The notes under the pieces were generated by a model, which was given only the letters and a program-made list of their open reading frames with translations, was not told the origin of the DNA and did no database searches. Both the position numbers and the translations under genes were made by a program. Below, one piece after another: positions 10,892 through 22,100 of a stretch of 64,000 bases of DNA. Position 1 is the stretch's first letter. Each line of letters starts with the position of its first letter. Source of the stretch: Malacoplasma muris (lineage in GTDB: Bacteria; Bacillota_I; Bacilli_A; Mycoplasmatales; Mycoplasmoidaceae); assembly GCF_046774425.1 (NCBI RefSeq), contig NZ_CP177248.1, positions 1 to 64,000 on the forward strand, in the 5' to 3' direction.

Positions 10892-12451
10892 ATGTCTAAT
10901 TTAATAAAAAATAAAATTATAAGAACAAGATATGCTCCAAGTCCTACAGGATTGTTCCATATTGGTGGTGCTAGAACTGCATTATTTAATTATTTATTTG
11001 CTAAAAAAAATAATGGTGATTTTGTTGTAAGAATTGAAGATACAGATATTGAAAGAAATGTTGAAGGCGGGGCTGAATCACAATTAAATAATCTTAAGTG
11101 ACTTAAAATTTTTCCTGATGAGTCATTGTTAAATCCTGGAAATTATGGTCCATACAAGCAAACTGAAAAGCTCTCTAGATATAAAGATTTAGCTATTAGA
11201 TTATTGGAAGAAAAAAAAGCTTATAGATGTTTTTGTTCCACTGAAAAATTAGAAATAGATAGAAAAGAAGCATTACAAAAAGGTATTACTCCTAAATATA
11301 ATAGAACATGTTTGAAATTAACTGAAGAACAAATCAAAGAAAATTTAAAAAATAATTTGCCCTATTCTATTCGATTAAAGATAAATGATAAAGATGAATT
11401 TAAATGAGATGATATTGTTAGAGGACAGATTGTTGTTCCAGCTTATGCTTTAACTGATCCTGTTATATTAAAGTCTAATGGTTATCCTATGTATAATTTT
11501 GCTGTTGTGATTGACGATTATGATATGAAAATAACACATATTATAAGAGGAGAAGAACACATTTCAAATACTCCTTATCAAATTGCAATTAAAAATAGTT
11601 TAGGTTTTAAAAATGAAATTAGTTTTGGTCATTTATCATTAATAATTGATGAAACAGGTAAAAAATTATCAAAGAGAAATATTGAACTAAAACAATTCAT
11701 TGAAGACTATAAAAATATGGGATTTACTCCAGAAGCAATTTGTAATTTTATGTATTTACTTGGAATGAGTGCTAATGAAAATCAAGAAATATTTGATATG
11801 GTGACTGCAATCAAAAATTTTGATATTAATAAAGTTAGTAAATCATCAACAACATTTGATTTTAAAAAAATGGAATGGATTTCTTCAGAACATTTTAAAT
11901 TAATGAATGATACAATGTTTTTAGCTTTTGTTACTCCATTTATTGAAATCAATTTAAATCATCTTGAAGATAGAAAAAAAGAATGTATTCTACTATTTAA
12001 GAATCAAATTTCATATGCAAAACAAATTAATCACTTGTTAAATGAAACATTTCTAGAAAAAGTTAATTTAAAAAAGTTAATTTCTGAAAATGAAATGTTA
12101 AATGTTAAAGATAAAGATTTATTAGAATTTATAAATTTATTTAATAACAAAATTTTAGAGTCTAATGAATTTAATGAGGAATGTATAAAAACAATAATTT
12201 CTATTTTGAAAGAAGAAACAGGCAGAAATGGTAAAAATTTATTTATGCCACTAAGATTATTTGCAACACATAGGTCACATGGACCTGAATTAGCAAAAAC
12301 TATATCATTATTTGGTAAAAATATTGTATTAGAAAACATCAAATTATTATTGAAAGAACTGTCAAATAAAAGTACACCAACTAATGATGCAAAAAAGAAA
12401 ACAGTTACAAAGAGAAAAAGTACAGTTAAAAAATCAAAAAATAAAATATAG
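10892..12451 (+). CDS. gltX: Glutamyl-tRNA synthetase
   Basis: This 519-aa class I synthetase charges tRNA with glutamate. The HIGH-type motif is in RYAPSPTGLFHIGGARTAL (residues about 9-27), and the KMSKS equivalent is KKLSKRN (about 257-263). GEEHISNTPYQ is another conserved block. TGA codons at about 11099 and 11405 are Trp. The C-terminal anticodon-binding half is followed by a short lysine/threonine-rich tail (KKKTVTKRKSTVKKSKNK) that the core family lacks. Mollicutes often mischarge tRNA-Gln with this enzyme and correct it with GatCAB; nothing here tests that. Confidence 0.95.
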
Positions 12452-12466
12452 TAAAATGGTGACAAT

Positions 12467-13714
12467 ATGTCAAATAATAGAAAATTTAATCTGTTATTGT
12501 ATGTTGATAGAGACCTAACAATAAAAGATCCTATTCATAGAGAAATTAATTTTTATAATGAAAAATGGATTTTAGATTTTATTGCAACTCCTGAATTTAA
12601 AAGATTAAAATATGTGATGCAATTGGGAGTAAGTTATAAAGTTTTTCCATCTGCAACAAATAATAGATACATGCATTCGATTGGAGCTTTTCAAGTTGCT
12701 TCAAAATTTATGAATGAATTATTTCCAAAAGTTTCTACAGCTGAGAAAAAATTATTTTTAATAACAGCATTATTACATGATATTGGTCATGGACCCTTTT
12801 CGCATGTTTTTGAGAAAATATCAAACACATCTCATGAATGCATCACAAAACAAATTATTTTAGATAGTAATTCACAAATTAATAAATTACTTATTAAAAA
12901 TAATATTAAGCCTAAAGAAGTTGTTGATGTTTTAGATGGTGTGTCAAAATATGATTGAATTAATAAATTAATTTCATCAAATTTAGACATTGATAGAATT
13001 GATTATATGCTTAGAGATTCATATTTTTTAGGTACACATTATTCAACAATTGACATTGACTTTTTAATAAAAAGAACACATTTTATTGATAATGACATAT
13101 ATTTTGCAAGCAGCACAATAAATGTTATTGAAAGCTTTTTATTAGGAAGATATTATATACATCAAGATATATATAATAATAAGCATTCTTATATATATGA
13201 ATGAGCACTAGTTTCTATTTTTTCTAGATTAAAAGAGATTAAAAACCAATTCATAAAATATAAGGAAAAAATTTATTATTATCACTTATATTCTAAAATT
13301 GTTTTAGAAAATAAATTTGAATTTGATTTAAATACATTTTTACACTTTACTGATACAACTTTTATAAGTTTTATAGATTCATTAAGAATTATGAATGATA
13401 AAATAATAAATTCATTTCTTGATGCATTTTTTAAAGAAGATGGTGTTGTATCATTAGACTATTCTAAAAGAAATCATATTGATGAAATTATAAAAGATAT
13501 TACACATAAAATTGATGAAAAATATTTAATAAATGAACTATGAAAAGGTGAAAAAATTGTTTATCTTGATGATGAAAAATATCATATTAACATTATTGAC
13601 ACTAAAACAAATAAATTATATAAGTTTGATCATAGTAAATTTGTTCATTTTAATAATGCACGCAAAGAAAATAAAGACAAAATTATTTTAGTTAATAAAA
13701 ACCTAATTATTTAG
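12467..13714 (+). CDS. HD-domain phosphohydrolase
   Basis: This 415-aa protein belongs to the HD superfamily of metal-dependent phosphohydrolases related to dGTPases (MG461/YdhJ type). The metal ligands are visible: H70 in RYMHSIGAF, H104-D105 in LLHDIGHGPFSH, and the later aspartate in LDIDRIDYMLRDSYF. The DRIDY-LRDS block is characteristic of this subgroup. Several TGA codons (12956, 13201 and others) are Trp. The substrate is not known from sequence; a nucleotide or dNTP is most likely for the family. It follows gltX by 15 bases and probably shares its transcript. Confidence 0.85.
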
Positions 13715-13747
13715 TTTAAACTTATTATTGTTAAAAAAGGATTTATC

Positions 13748-14338
13748 ATGGAAAGACACTTAATTGAAAAAGCATATCATTGTGCTAAAGTAAATTTTAA
13801 AAAATCATATTTTACTTTTAAAGATTTATACAATATTTTAGTAAAAGAAGAACCATCTATTAAGAATTGTTCAGCAGATTTATATATTGAAATCCTTCAA
13901 GATATTAGATTTATATCTTTAGGAAAACAAAAATGAGCCCTAAGAGAAAATTTTACAGTAAATGAGATAAATAAAATAACCTCTTCAATGTTTGGACTTG
14001 ATGAATATCATGAAGAAGATGCAGATCAATACATGTCTGATGTTGAAAAATATGAATTAAAATCAAAGATTGAAAAAATTGATGATGATTTAATTATTGA
14101 TGATACAGAAGATGATGACAATATTAAAAAACCAAATATGAGAAAAATTGGTTCTGATGATGAAGAAGATGAAATTGAAAAAACTAATTCAATAGATTCT
14201 ATAAGATCAAATTCTGAAATAGATGATGATTCAGATGATATAGATAGTGATGAAGATGATGATTCACTTGTTGGTGTCGATGATGAAGAATCAGAAGAAA
14301 ATGAAGATGATGATTCACTTGATGATAATGATGAATAA
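13748..14338 (+). CDS. rpoE: RNA polymerase delta subunit
   Basis: This 196-aa protein has two parts. The N-terminal 85 residues form a HARE-HTH domain (YFTFKDLYNILVKEEPSIKN, then FISLGKQKWALRENF, with Trp from TGA). The C-terminal 110 residues are an Asp/Glu/Ser tail with long runs such as DDDSDDIDSDEDDD. This layout defines the delta subunit of Gram-positive and mollicute RNA polymerase, which displaces nucleic acids and speeds recycling. ATG 13748 follows AAAAGGA. The tail is low-complexity, so its exact length may vary between strains. Confidence 0.88.
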
Positions 14339-14373
14339 TTCATTATAAGTGTATTTTGTAAGGGGTAATAAGT

Positions 14374-15255
14374 ATGTCAGTTTCTCGTTTGGTTAATGTT
14401 AAACAAATGGTTGATAAAGCAAGAATGGGTAAATATGCAATTGCTCATATCAATACTAATAATTTAGAGTGAGTTAAATCAATTTTGGATGCAGCACAAT
14501 CAACAAATTCACCAATAATAATTGGTGTATCAGAAGGTGCAGTTAAATATCAATGTGGATTTAAAAATGTAGTTGATATGGTTAACAATGTTATGGAATT
14601 TATGAATATTACTGTTCCAGTTGCATTGCATTTAGATCATGGGTCATATGATGGCGCTATTAAAGCGTTGGAAGCAGGATTCAGTTCAGTTATGTTTGAT
14701 GGGTCACATTATCCATTTGATGAAAATGTTAAGAAGACAAAAGAAATTATTGAGCTTGCAAAAAAATATAATGCCTCTGTTGAAGCTGAAGTTGGATCAA
14801 TTGGTGGTGAAGAGGATGGTGTTATTGGTGAAGGTGAGTTGGCTAATGTTGAAGAATGTAAAGTAATGTCAACTTTAGGTATTGAAATGTTAGCTGCTGG
14901 TATTGGTAATATACATGGAATATACCCACAAAATTGAAAAGGACTTAATTTTAAGGTTTTGGAAAATATAGCTTGTTCAACAAATTCGATTCCACTTGTT
15001 CTTCATGGTGGAACTGGAATTCCTGAAGATCAAATTAAAAAAGCAATTAGTTTAGGTATTTCTAAAATTAATGTTAATACTGAATGTCAACTTGCATTTG
15101 CTAGCGCAACAAGAAAATATATTGAAGATAAAGAAGATTTGAATACTGCTAAAAAAGGTTTTGATCCTAGAAAATTATTAAAACCAGGAGCAGAAGCAAT
15201 TAAAAAAACAATAATTGAAAAAATGACTTTATTTGGTTCTTTAGGCAAAGCATAA
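14374..15255 (+). CDS. fba: Class II fructose-bisphosphate aldolase
   Basis: This is a 293-aa zinc-dependent aldolase that splits fructose 1,6-bisphosphate in glycolysis. Zinc and substrate motifs are present: HLDHGSYDGA, AEVGSIGGEEDGVIGEG, GNIHGIYPQNW and LVLHGGTGIPEDQI. ATG 14374 follows AAGGGG. TGA codons at about 14470 and 14936 are Trp. rpoE lies directly upstream; rpoE (or pyrG) next to fba is a familiar Firmicutes neighbourhood. A hairpin terminator follows the stop. Confidence 0.95.
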
Positions 15256-15260
15256 TAATT

Positions 15261-15288
15261 AAAATGTAGCTTTTATGTTACATTTTTT
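15261..15288 (+). terminator. Intrinsic terminator after fba
   Basis: AAAATGTA (15261-15268) pairs with TACATTTT (15280-15287) and runs into a T stretch. It lies six bases after the fba stop and before the ychF Shine-Dalgarno. Confidence 0.6.
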
Positions 15289-15317
15289 ATATTTCCAATT
15301 TTTATTAAGGAGAATTT

Positions 15318-16412
15318 ATGAGTTTATCAACAGGGATAATAGGTTTACCAAATGTTGGTAAATCTACATTATTTAATGCGATTACTAATTCAAGAGTAGA
15401 AGCAGCAAATTACCCATTTGCAACTATTGAACCAAATGTTGGTATTGTTAATGTTAATGATATTAGAATGGAAAAATTATGTGAACTAATTGAACCAAAT
15501 AGTATTGTTTATACTACATACAAATTTGTAGATATTGCAGGACTTGTTGCTGGGGCTTCAAAAGGTGAAGGTTTAGGAAACAAATTTTTACAAAATATTA
15601 GAGAAGTGGATTCAATATGTCATGTTGTTAGATGTTTTGATGATTCAAATATAACACATGTTAATAATAGCGTTGATCCAATTAGAGATCTTGAAATAAT
15701 TAATTTGGAATTAATATTAGCAGATTTAGAGGTATTGAATAATAGAATATCAAAAATAGCAAAAAAAGCACAATCTGGAGATAAAACTTCAATCATAGAA
15801 AAAGAAATTTGTGATAAATTATTGGATTGCTTAAAGAAAGAAAAATTATTGAATACTTTAGAATTAAGTGAAGATGAAAAAAATATTATTAAGTCTTATA
15901 ACTTATTAACATTAAAACCAGTAATTTATGTTGCTAATATTGATGAAAATTCTGTAATCGATATTAGTAGTAATACTCATTATAATTCTCTTTGTGAAAG
16001 AGTTGGTAAGAATAATGTAGTTCCATTATCTGTAAAATTAGAATTTGAAATATCTTTATTAGATAAAGAATCTAAAATAGAATTTATGAAAGAATATAAA
16101 ATGGAACAATCTGGTTTAGACAAGCTTGTGTTTAAATCTTATACATTATTTGGACTATCTACATTCTTTACTTATGGTAAAAAAGAAGTTAGAGCATGAA
16201 CTTTTAAAAATGGTATGTTAGCACCAGAATGTGCTGGAATTATTCATTCAGATTTTCAAAGAGGATTTATTAAGGCAGAAATAATCAAATATGATGACTT
16301 GATATCTTTGAAAAGTGAAAATGCTGTTAAAGAATCTGGAAAACTGAAGTTAGCAGGTAAAGATTATGTTATGCAAGATGGTGATATTTGCACATTTAGA
16401 TTTAATGTTTAA
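15318..16412 (+). CDS. ychF: Redox-regulated ATPase YchF (Obg family)
   Basis: This 364-aa member of the Obg/YchF P-loop family binds ATP in preference to GTP and associates with ribosomes. The P-loop GLPNVGKST is at residues 8-16, followed by NYPFATIEPNVG and switch II DIAGLVAGASKGEGLGNKFL. The C-terminal TGS domain appears as YTLFGLSTFFTYGKKEVRAW and the ending KDYVMQDGDICTFRFNV. One TGA at 16197-16199 is Trp. ATG 15318 follows AAGGAGAA. tdk follows after 16 bases, so they are probably co-transcribed. Confidence 0.95.
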
Positions 16413-16428
16413 TTAGGGAGAATATATT

Positions 16429-17082
16429 ATGGCAAAATTTAATGCTTTTGGAAAAGAAAAAGGATGAATTGAATTAATTTGTGGTCCAATGTTTGCTGGT
16501 AAATCAGAAGAATTATTAAGAAGATTAAAAAGACTTGAATATGCTGATGTATCCTACATTGTTTTTAAACCTATAGTAGATACTAGAAGTAAGAAAGAAA
16601 TTAAGTCAAGAGATGGAAGAAGTTCTTATGCTATTGAGTTTGAACATCCATATCAAATTTTAGATTATGTTAAGAAAAATATTGTTCTTCCACAAGTTGT
16701 AGCAATTGATGAAGCCCAATTTGCAGATACATCTATAGTCGATGTTTGTGAAGCATTAGCAGATTCTGGAGTAATTGTTTACGTTGCAGCATTAGATAGA
16801 GATTTTAAAAATGAACCTTTTATGGTAACAGCAAAAATTTCTTGTTATGCTGAACATATTACAAAGTTATCTGCAGTGTGTACAGAATGCGGAGCACCTG
16901 GAACAATATCATTAAGATTAATTAATGGTATGCCTGCCCACTTTGATTCTCCTGTAGTTCAAATTGGTAATCAAGAGTCATATACAGTTAGATGTAGACA
17001 TCATCATAAAGTTCCTGGTAAAGTTTATGATTTACCAATTAAGGAATTTAAGACAAGTTATAAAAAAAGCATTAAGAAATAA
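16429..17082 (+). CDS. tdk: Thymidine kinase
   Basis: This 217-aa enzyme phosphorylates thymidine for the salvage pathway that mollicutes depend on. The start is ATG 16429, after GGGAGAA. MAKFNAFGKEKGWIELICG leads into the P-loop GPMFAGKSEELLRR. VVAIDEAQFAD is the Walker B region. The zinc ribbon cysteines appear as CTECG and CRHHH. One TGA near the start (GWIEL) is Trp. The gene originally ended at the palindrome at 17087, which is now the left boundary of the IS30 insertion. Confidence 0.95.
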
Positions 17083-17086
17083 AAAA

Positions 17087-17115
17087 TATTATGTTCATAT
17101 TTGAACATAATACTT
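17087..17115. repeat. Left copy of duplicated palindromic target (29 bp), tdk terminator
   Basis: TATTATGTTCA pairs with TGAACATAATA around a short loop, giving an 11-bp stem. It lies five bases after the tdk stop. The same 29 bases recur at 18296-18324 on the far side of the IS element. It is both a terminator-type hairpin and a target-site duplication. Confidence 0.85.
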
Positions 17116-17160
17116 CCCTGAATGAAATATGAAGTGCAACATCATAATAGCACAACTTAT

Positions 17161-17198
17161 AACTCATAACCAATAAAATGGTTATGAGTTTTTATTTT
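17161..17198 (+). terminator. Hairpin at the left end of the IS
   Basis: AACTCATAACC (17161-17171) pairs with GGTTATGAGTT (17180-17190), followed on the plus strand by TTTATTTT. It overlaps the last codons of the convergent transposase. It would stop any transcription from tdk that passes the first hairpin, and perhaps also end the transposase transcript. Confidence 0.6.
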
Positions 17199-18169
17199 CT
17201 TTCTATATAATGTTTATTTATTTCATAACTTGATTTAAAACAAAACATTTTTCTTGGCATGAAGTTTATTCTATTTTGTAGTCTAACTACATCATCATCT
17301 GTTAATAAATCAAAGTCTGTTCCTTTTTTATATATTCTTCTAATAAGATCATTTGCATTTTCATTGCTTCACCTTTGAAATGAAGCATATGGTTCACAAT
17401 AATAAATTTTGCAATTTAATCAATAGGCAAGGATTCCTATTTTATTAAACTCAATTCCATTATCTATTGTGATTGTTTTTACTTCTAAATTATTTTCTTC
17501 AACCAATTTTTTAATTGTTGAATTTATTGTAAAAGAATTTTTATTTTTGACTTTAATAATATATGTCATTCTTGTAACTCTTTCTACTAGAGTTAGCAAA
17601 TTACTATATCCAGCTTTTCTTTTTCCAATAATTAAATCTGCTTCAAAATGTCCATATTCTTCTCTTTTTTCTATTTTAGAAGGTCTAGCTCAAAAAGGAA
17701 ATACATATTTTTCATCAAATTTAGAAAACATACCTTTATGTCTTTTTCTTCCTTTTACATATCCTTTTCTAAGTCTATCTGATCTTTTTAATTTTCATCT
17801 ATTGGATTTTATTCAATTAAAAAACCTGTCTAGAACTTGGTGTTTTGACACAAGGATAATTTTTTTAATATAATGACAAGTTGCTTCAACTCCATGATCT
17901 ATTTTTCTAAATTTATCTAAAAATAAATCTGTAAAGCTTTTGAATCTATCAAGATAAAAAGCATGAGAATTTCATTTTCTATTTAAGTATTTTTTGTGAG
18001 TATTATTAGAATTATATATTCCACAAGATTCATTTATTTTTAATTCTCTTGATATTGTAGATCTATGTTCATTCAATTCTTTTGCAATTGAATTTAAAGA
18101 TCTTCTTTCTTGGTAGAACATAAATTCAATTAATGCTCTTTCTTTTTCTGATAAATGGTTGTATAACAT
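17192..18169 (-). CDS. IS30-family transposase
   Basis: This is a 325-aa DDE transposase read on the minus strand. I checked the whole frame and found no TAA or TAG. The N-terminus MLYNHLSEKERALIEFMFYQ leads into an IS30-type helix-turn-helix (LNSIAKELNEHRSTISREL). Catalytic residues appear in GHFEADLIIG (first Asp), TITIDNGIEF (second Asp) and ASFQRWSNENAND (Glu). These blocks match the IS30 family order and spacing. The start at 18169 matches the family N-terminus; an upstream in-frame extension to 18307 would cross the terminal repeat and is unlikely. Several Trp are encoded by TGA, so the element is adapted to this genetic code. Confidence 0.92.
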
Positions 18170-18233
18170 AGTGGGTGTCTCGTTGTTATGGAAAACTAAG
18201 GGCACCTTTTTCTTTTGTCCTATTTTTGTAAAC

Positions 18234-18279
18234 AAAAAAAATGAAGTGCACATATATTTTACAATATGTGTTGCACTTC
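18234..18279 (-). terminator. Subterminal hairpin of the IS facing the transposase
   Basis: On the minus strand GAAGTGCA (18279-18272) pairs with TGCACTTC (18250-18243), with additional ACATAT/ATATGT pairing inside, followed by a run of eight T (18241-18234). It overlaps the inner part of the right terminal repeat and lies upstream of the transposase start. In this position it would block transcripts entering from outside the element. Confidence 0.6.
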
Positions 18280-18295
18280 GTATTTCAATCGAGCG

Positions 18296-18324
18296 TATTA
18301 TGTTCATATTTGAACATAATACTT
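18296..18324. repeat. Right copy of duplicated palindromic target (29 bp), upp terminator
   Basis: Identical in all 29 bases to 17087-17115. It lies 15 bases after the stop of upp (minus strand), so it can still act as the upp terminator. Together the two copies mark the original shared terminator between tdk and upp. Confidence 0.85.
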
Positions 18325-18338
18325 TTTACTTACTATAT

Positions 18339-18959
18339 TTATTTTGTTCCAAACAATCTATCTCCAGCATCTCCTAATCCTGGAACAATATAACATTTGT
18401 CATTTAATTTTTCATCTAATGAAGCAATATAAATATTAATGTCCTTATGATCTTTTAGAATTTTATTAAGACCTTCTGGTGCTGCAACTAAACACATAAA
18501 TGATATAGATTTAGGGTTAAATGATTTAACAATTTTTATTGCTTCACTTGCTGACCCCCCAGTTGCTAACATAGGGTCTAAAATAATAGCATTACTATCT
18601 TTTAAACAATCTGGCATTTTACAATAGTATTGTTTTGGCAATGCAGTAGATTCATCTCTGTATAAACCAATATGTCCAATGCTTGCTGTTGGAATTAATT
18701 GTTTTAGTCCATCAACCATTCCAAGGCCTGCTCTTAATATGGGAATTAATACTACCTTATCTTTTAATTTTTGACCAACAGTTTTTGCTACAGGAGTTTC
18801 TATTTCTATATCTATCATTTCAAAATTTTTTGTAACCTCGTAGGCCATTAATTGACTAATTTCATTCAAATTATCTCTAAACTTTGTTGATTGAGTTTCT
18901 ATTTTTCTCATTCTAGTTAGTTTATCCTTAATTAAAGGATGATTGAAAACTTTTACCAT
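18339..18959 (-). CDS. upp: Uracil phosphoribosyltransferase
   Basis: This 206-aa enzyme makes UMP from uracil and PRPP in pyrimidine salvage. The PRPP-binding loop is LDPMLATGGSASEAI, and the C-terminal uracil motif is YIVPGLGDAGDRLFGTK. The N-terminus VKVFNHPLIKDKLTRMRK is typical. The Shine-Dalgarno GGAGGA lies just upstream on the minus strand. The gene faces tdk; both are nucleoside or base salvage enzymes. The length equals the family norm. Confidence 0.96.
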   Translation of the reverse strand: MVKVFNHPLIKDKLTRMRKIETQSTKFRDNLNEISQLMAYEVTKNFEMIDIEIETPVAKTVGQKLKDKVVLIPILRAGLGMVDGLKQLIPTASIGHIGLYRDESTALPKQYYCKMPDCLKDSNAIILDPMLATGGSASEAIKIVKSFNPKSISFMCLVAAPEGLNKILKDHKDINIYIASLDEKLNDKCYIVPGLGDAGDRLFGTK

Positions 18960-18998
18960 GTTGTATCCTCCAAATCCATATTAATTTTATACTTTATT

Positions 18999-19004
18999 AT
19001 TATA
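18999..19004 (-). promoter_or_regulatory. Candidate -10 box for upp
   Basis: TATAAT on the minus strand lies about 40 bases before the upp ATG. No convincing -35 was seen, which is common in mollicutes. Confidence 0.4.
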
Positions 19005-19081
19005 TATATGACTTTAAATTAAATATTTATGTGAAAATAAATATACATTTTTTGTTAAAAATATATTAACTTATATGGTAT

Positions 19082-19087
19082 TATAAT
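19082..19087 (+). promoter_or_regulatory. Candidate -10 box for the 1443-aa ABC permease
   Basis: TATAAT lies about 58 bases before the ATG at 19146, in the divergent spacer with upp. No clear -35 was seen. Confidence 0.4.
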
Positions 19088-19145
19088 GAAACATATAAAA
19101 TATTTGTTTGTTTGTGTTCTTTAAATTGAAAAAGAAAGAGTTATT

Positions 19146-22100
19146 ATGTGAACGATTATTAAGTCTGTTTTGAGATTTTTTAAAAATAGTAAATTATCAA
19201 TAATAGGTTTATTTCTATTAATATTTTTCTCTTCTTCTATTTTCACTCTTTTAAATAGCACAACAACAAATTTACAAAGATCATATAATAATATTTCAAC
19301 AAATGGAAATTTACATGATTTTGTTATCAATGAGCATTTTTCTTTAGGGTATGCCAACTATAATGCAAAGTATTTATCAAAGTCTACTTCTACTGAAAAT
19401 AATCCAGATGGTACTACAACTACAAAATATTATCTAACTTATCAATTTTATCCATCAGGTGTGGTTTATACTGATGCAAATAATATTGATTATTCAAAAA
19501 TAGATTGAACTAACTCTTATTTAAATGTTTTTGAAAAGGAGAGAAACATTCAATCTTATATTGATAATTATTTAATATTTCAGAATCAATTTGAAGTCAC
19601 AAAGGATGATTATGATAAAATACCTACTACTTCTGACAAATTACCAGATTATGTACTCAATTTTATAAATACAAAAAAAGTTAATTTAACAAATTATACC
19701 AATAGTGCAATTGTTAAGATTTTTGATGATACTTTAACAAAAGATGAAAAATTACCAATTGAGTTTAGAAGATTTAAATCTTTAGATGTTAATAATACTC
19801 AGCAAAAAATATTTTTTAAAGTAGTTGAAAGTTCGCCTCAATATACAATTGATAAAGTAGTTTATTACTCTGGTAATCAATTATCAGATTCAACAAATTA
19901 TTATAATTATTTTTTTGATGGTTTAACTCAAGAGATGCTTGGTGCTAATGCAACAGAGCAAGACAAAAATCTTATAAATCAAAGAACAAGAGATTTGGTA
20001 AATTATTTGTCTAGAAGCAAATGAACTCAATTAAACACTAGCAATCAATTTATTAATTTTGACAAATATATAAAAACAGCTTCTAATGACTTTAATCCAT
20101 ATTTTTCAGAAATACCAAATGACACAAATAATACACAATTAACTACACAGTTAAAAAATGCACAAAAAAAATTAAAAGCATTTGTTGACTCTGTTTTAAA
20201 ACCAAATTATAGTGGTTCTTATTCTATAATTAATAAAAATTATCAAGTTAGGTTTAGTTTTGAGGACTTAGGAATTCCAGTATCTGGATATATAGATGAT
20301 TTTTCTTCATATCAAATGGTTATATCTCCATATTATGCTGAAAAATTAGGTAAGAGTCCTATTGATATTGAAGATTGAAAAAAACATACTAGTGATTCAC
20401 AAGAAGATTTTATTCAATATATAAGAGGATTGCCGGATAATAATAAAGTAAAAATAGATGAAATTGAATATGTAGTAGTTGGTACTGGTGTATCTCCAGA
20501 TTTCATGTATCCAATTTTAACATTTGAAAATCTTGTTCCTAATAAGGAAAAAGAACAAGTAGTTTATGCTAATCCAAATGGCTATGAAAAAATATATGAT
20601 GCATTTAGAGGAAATAATACAGAAAATTTTGTTGTTGGTAAATTTATAGGTAATTTGAATAAACAACAAAAAACACAAATTTTAGATAAGATTAATGAAG
20701 TGTCTAAAAAATACATGTCATGACCTGCTAATATTGATGCTGCTTATTTCTTTGATAGCACTAAAAATACTTTAACACCTGCATCATTAAGAGTGCAGTT
20801 TATACCTCAAACTGTTCAAGTTACAAATGTTGTTTCATTATTTATGACATCATTTGTATTATTGCTTTCAATATTTGTATCAATAATTATTATTAAGAGA
20901 TTTATTGAAACAAATAGAAATAGTTTAGGAATTATGCAAGCTAGTGGTTATAGAAAAAGAGAAATTATTGGAGCTATTAATTTCTTGGTTTCTATTCCTA
21001 CAGTATTAGCTTCAATATTAGGATATATATTAGGATTTTTATTACAAAGTAGTGCAATAAAAGTTCTTGGAAATTTCTGAACTATTCCTACAAGTTTTGC
21101 TTCATTTTCATTTATATATTTAGTACTTATAGTTTTAGGTTTATCACTATTATTCTTATTAGTATCAACACTATTTGCATGGTTATCATTGCGTGGTGAA
21201 ACATCTGAGTTTATGAAAGATGATGCTAAATATAAAATGAGTAGAATTTCTAGAATAATGAAATATCCATTCATGAAATTTAATATAATTATTAGATTTA
21301 GAGCAGCTATTGCTTTTTCTTCACTATGAAGATTAATTGCTTTATCAATAATGTCTGCATTTTTAATGTTATCTTTAACATTTTCGTTTGCAGTTTTAAA
21401 TAAGTACGATGCTGCTGCTAAAGATTCATTTGCTCCAAGAAATTATATATATCAAATGAATTTGATTACTCCAACTGTGCAAGGTGGACAATATTATGCT
21501 GTACCATATGATAATCAAGGTATGACTTTAAAAAATAACATTTACTTTAATACAAGTATTTATAATAATGAAGACATTACAGCAAACGTTAATGACTATA
21601 GTTATGTTGGATATCAAAATGAAGGTATATATCAAAATGCAGCTAATAATGATCCAATTCTATTAAAATATATGAATGAATTAGGGAATTATCAATTAGT
21701 TTCTGCCAAAGATAACAATGACATGAATAGTGATATTTTATATACTAAAAACAAAACATCATCAAAAGCTTTTATTGATCATTATTTAGGGATTGGTAGT
21801 ATTTCAACAAATCCATGAGCATTAGCTGAAAGCATGATGCCACCTAATAATGCAAATTATGCTAATAAACATTATAATAGCTTATTAGGTAATGCTTATA
21901 ATGATACAACTAGTAAATTAATGATTAAATTTAAAAATGATGTACATGCAATAGAGCGTACTTATGCAGATACATTAAAATATTTTACAAAAGAAAGTGA
22001 TGGTAATTCATCATCATCATTTTTAGATGGTGGTTATAAATCTTCAGTAGATGAAAATGGAACTGAAATTAAAATACCAACATATAGAGAGTTTGATACA

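Larger units (their letters stand above)
17116..18295 (-). mobile_element. IS30-family insertion sequence, complete
   Basis: This 1180-bp element is bounded by imperfect inverted repeats sharing TGAAATAYGAAGTGCAACA: left end about 17116-17141, right end about 18269-18295 on the other strand. It carries one intact transposase on the minus strand and 29-bp target duplications that are themselves inverted repeats. IS1630 of Mycoplasma fermentans, also IS30-type, was described as targeting and duplicating inverted repeats of variable length, and this case behaves the same way. The open reading frame, matching ends and identical target copies suggest a recent, possibly active insertion. Confidence 0.9.

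Noticed and set aside
14026..14343. 105-codon serine-rich frame opposite rpoE
   Set aside because: It is the antisense of GAT/GAA-rich codons in the acidic tail; serine-rich mirrors of acidic repeats are a usual artefact. The same applies to frames opposite the acidic protein at 44004-45872.
17469..17873. 134-codon plus-strand open frame inside the IS
   Set aside because: It is the shadow of the intact minus-strand transposase, which has all catalytic motifs and no stops.
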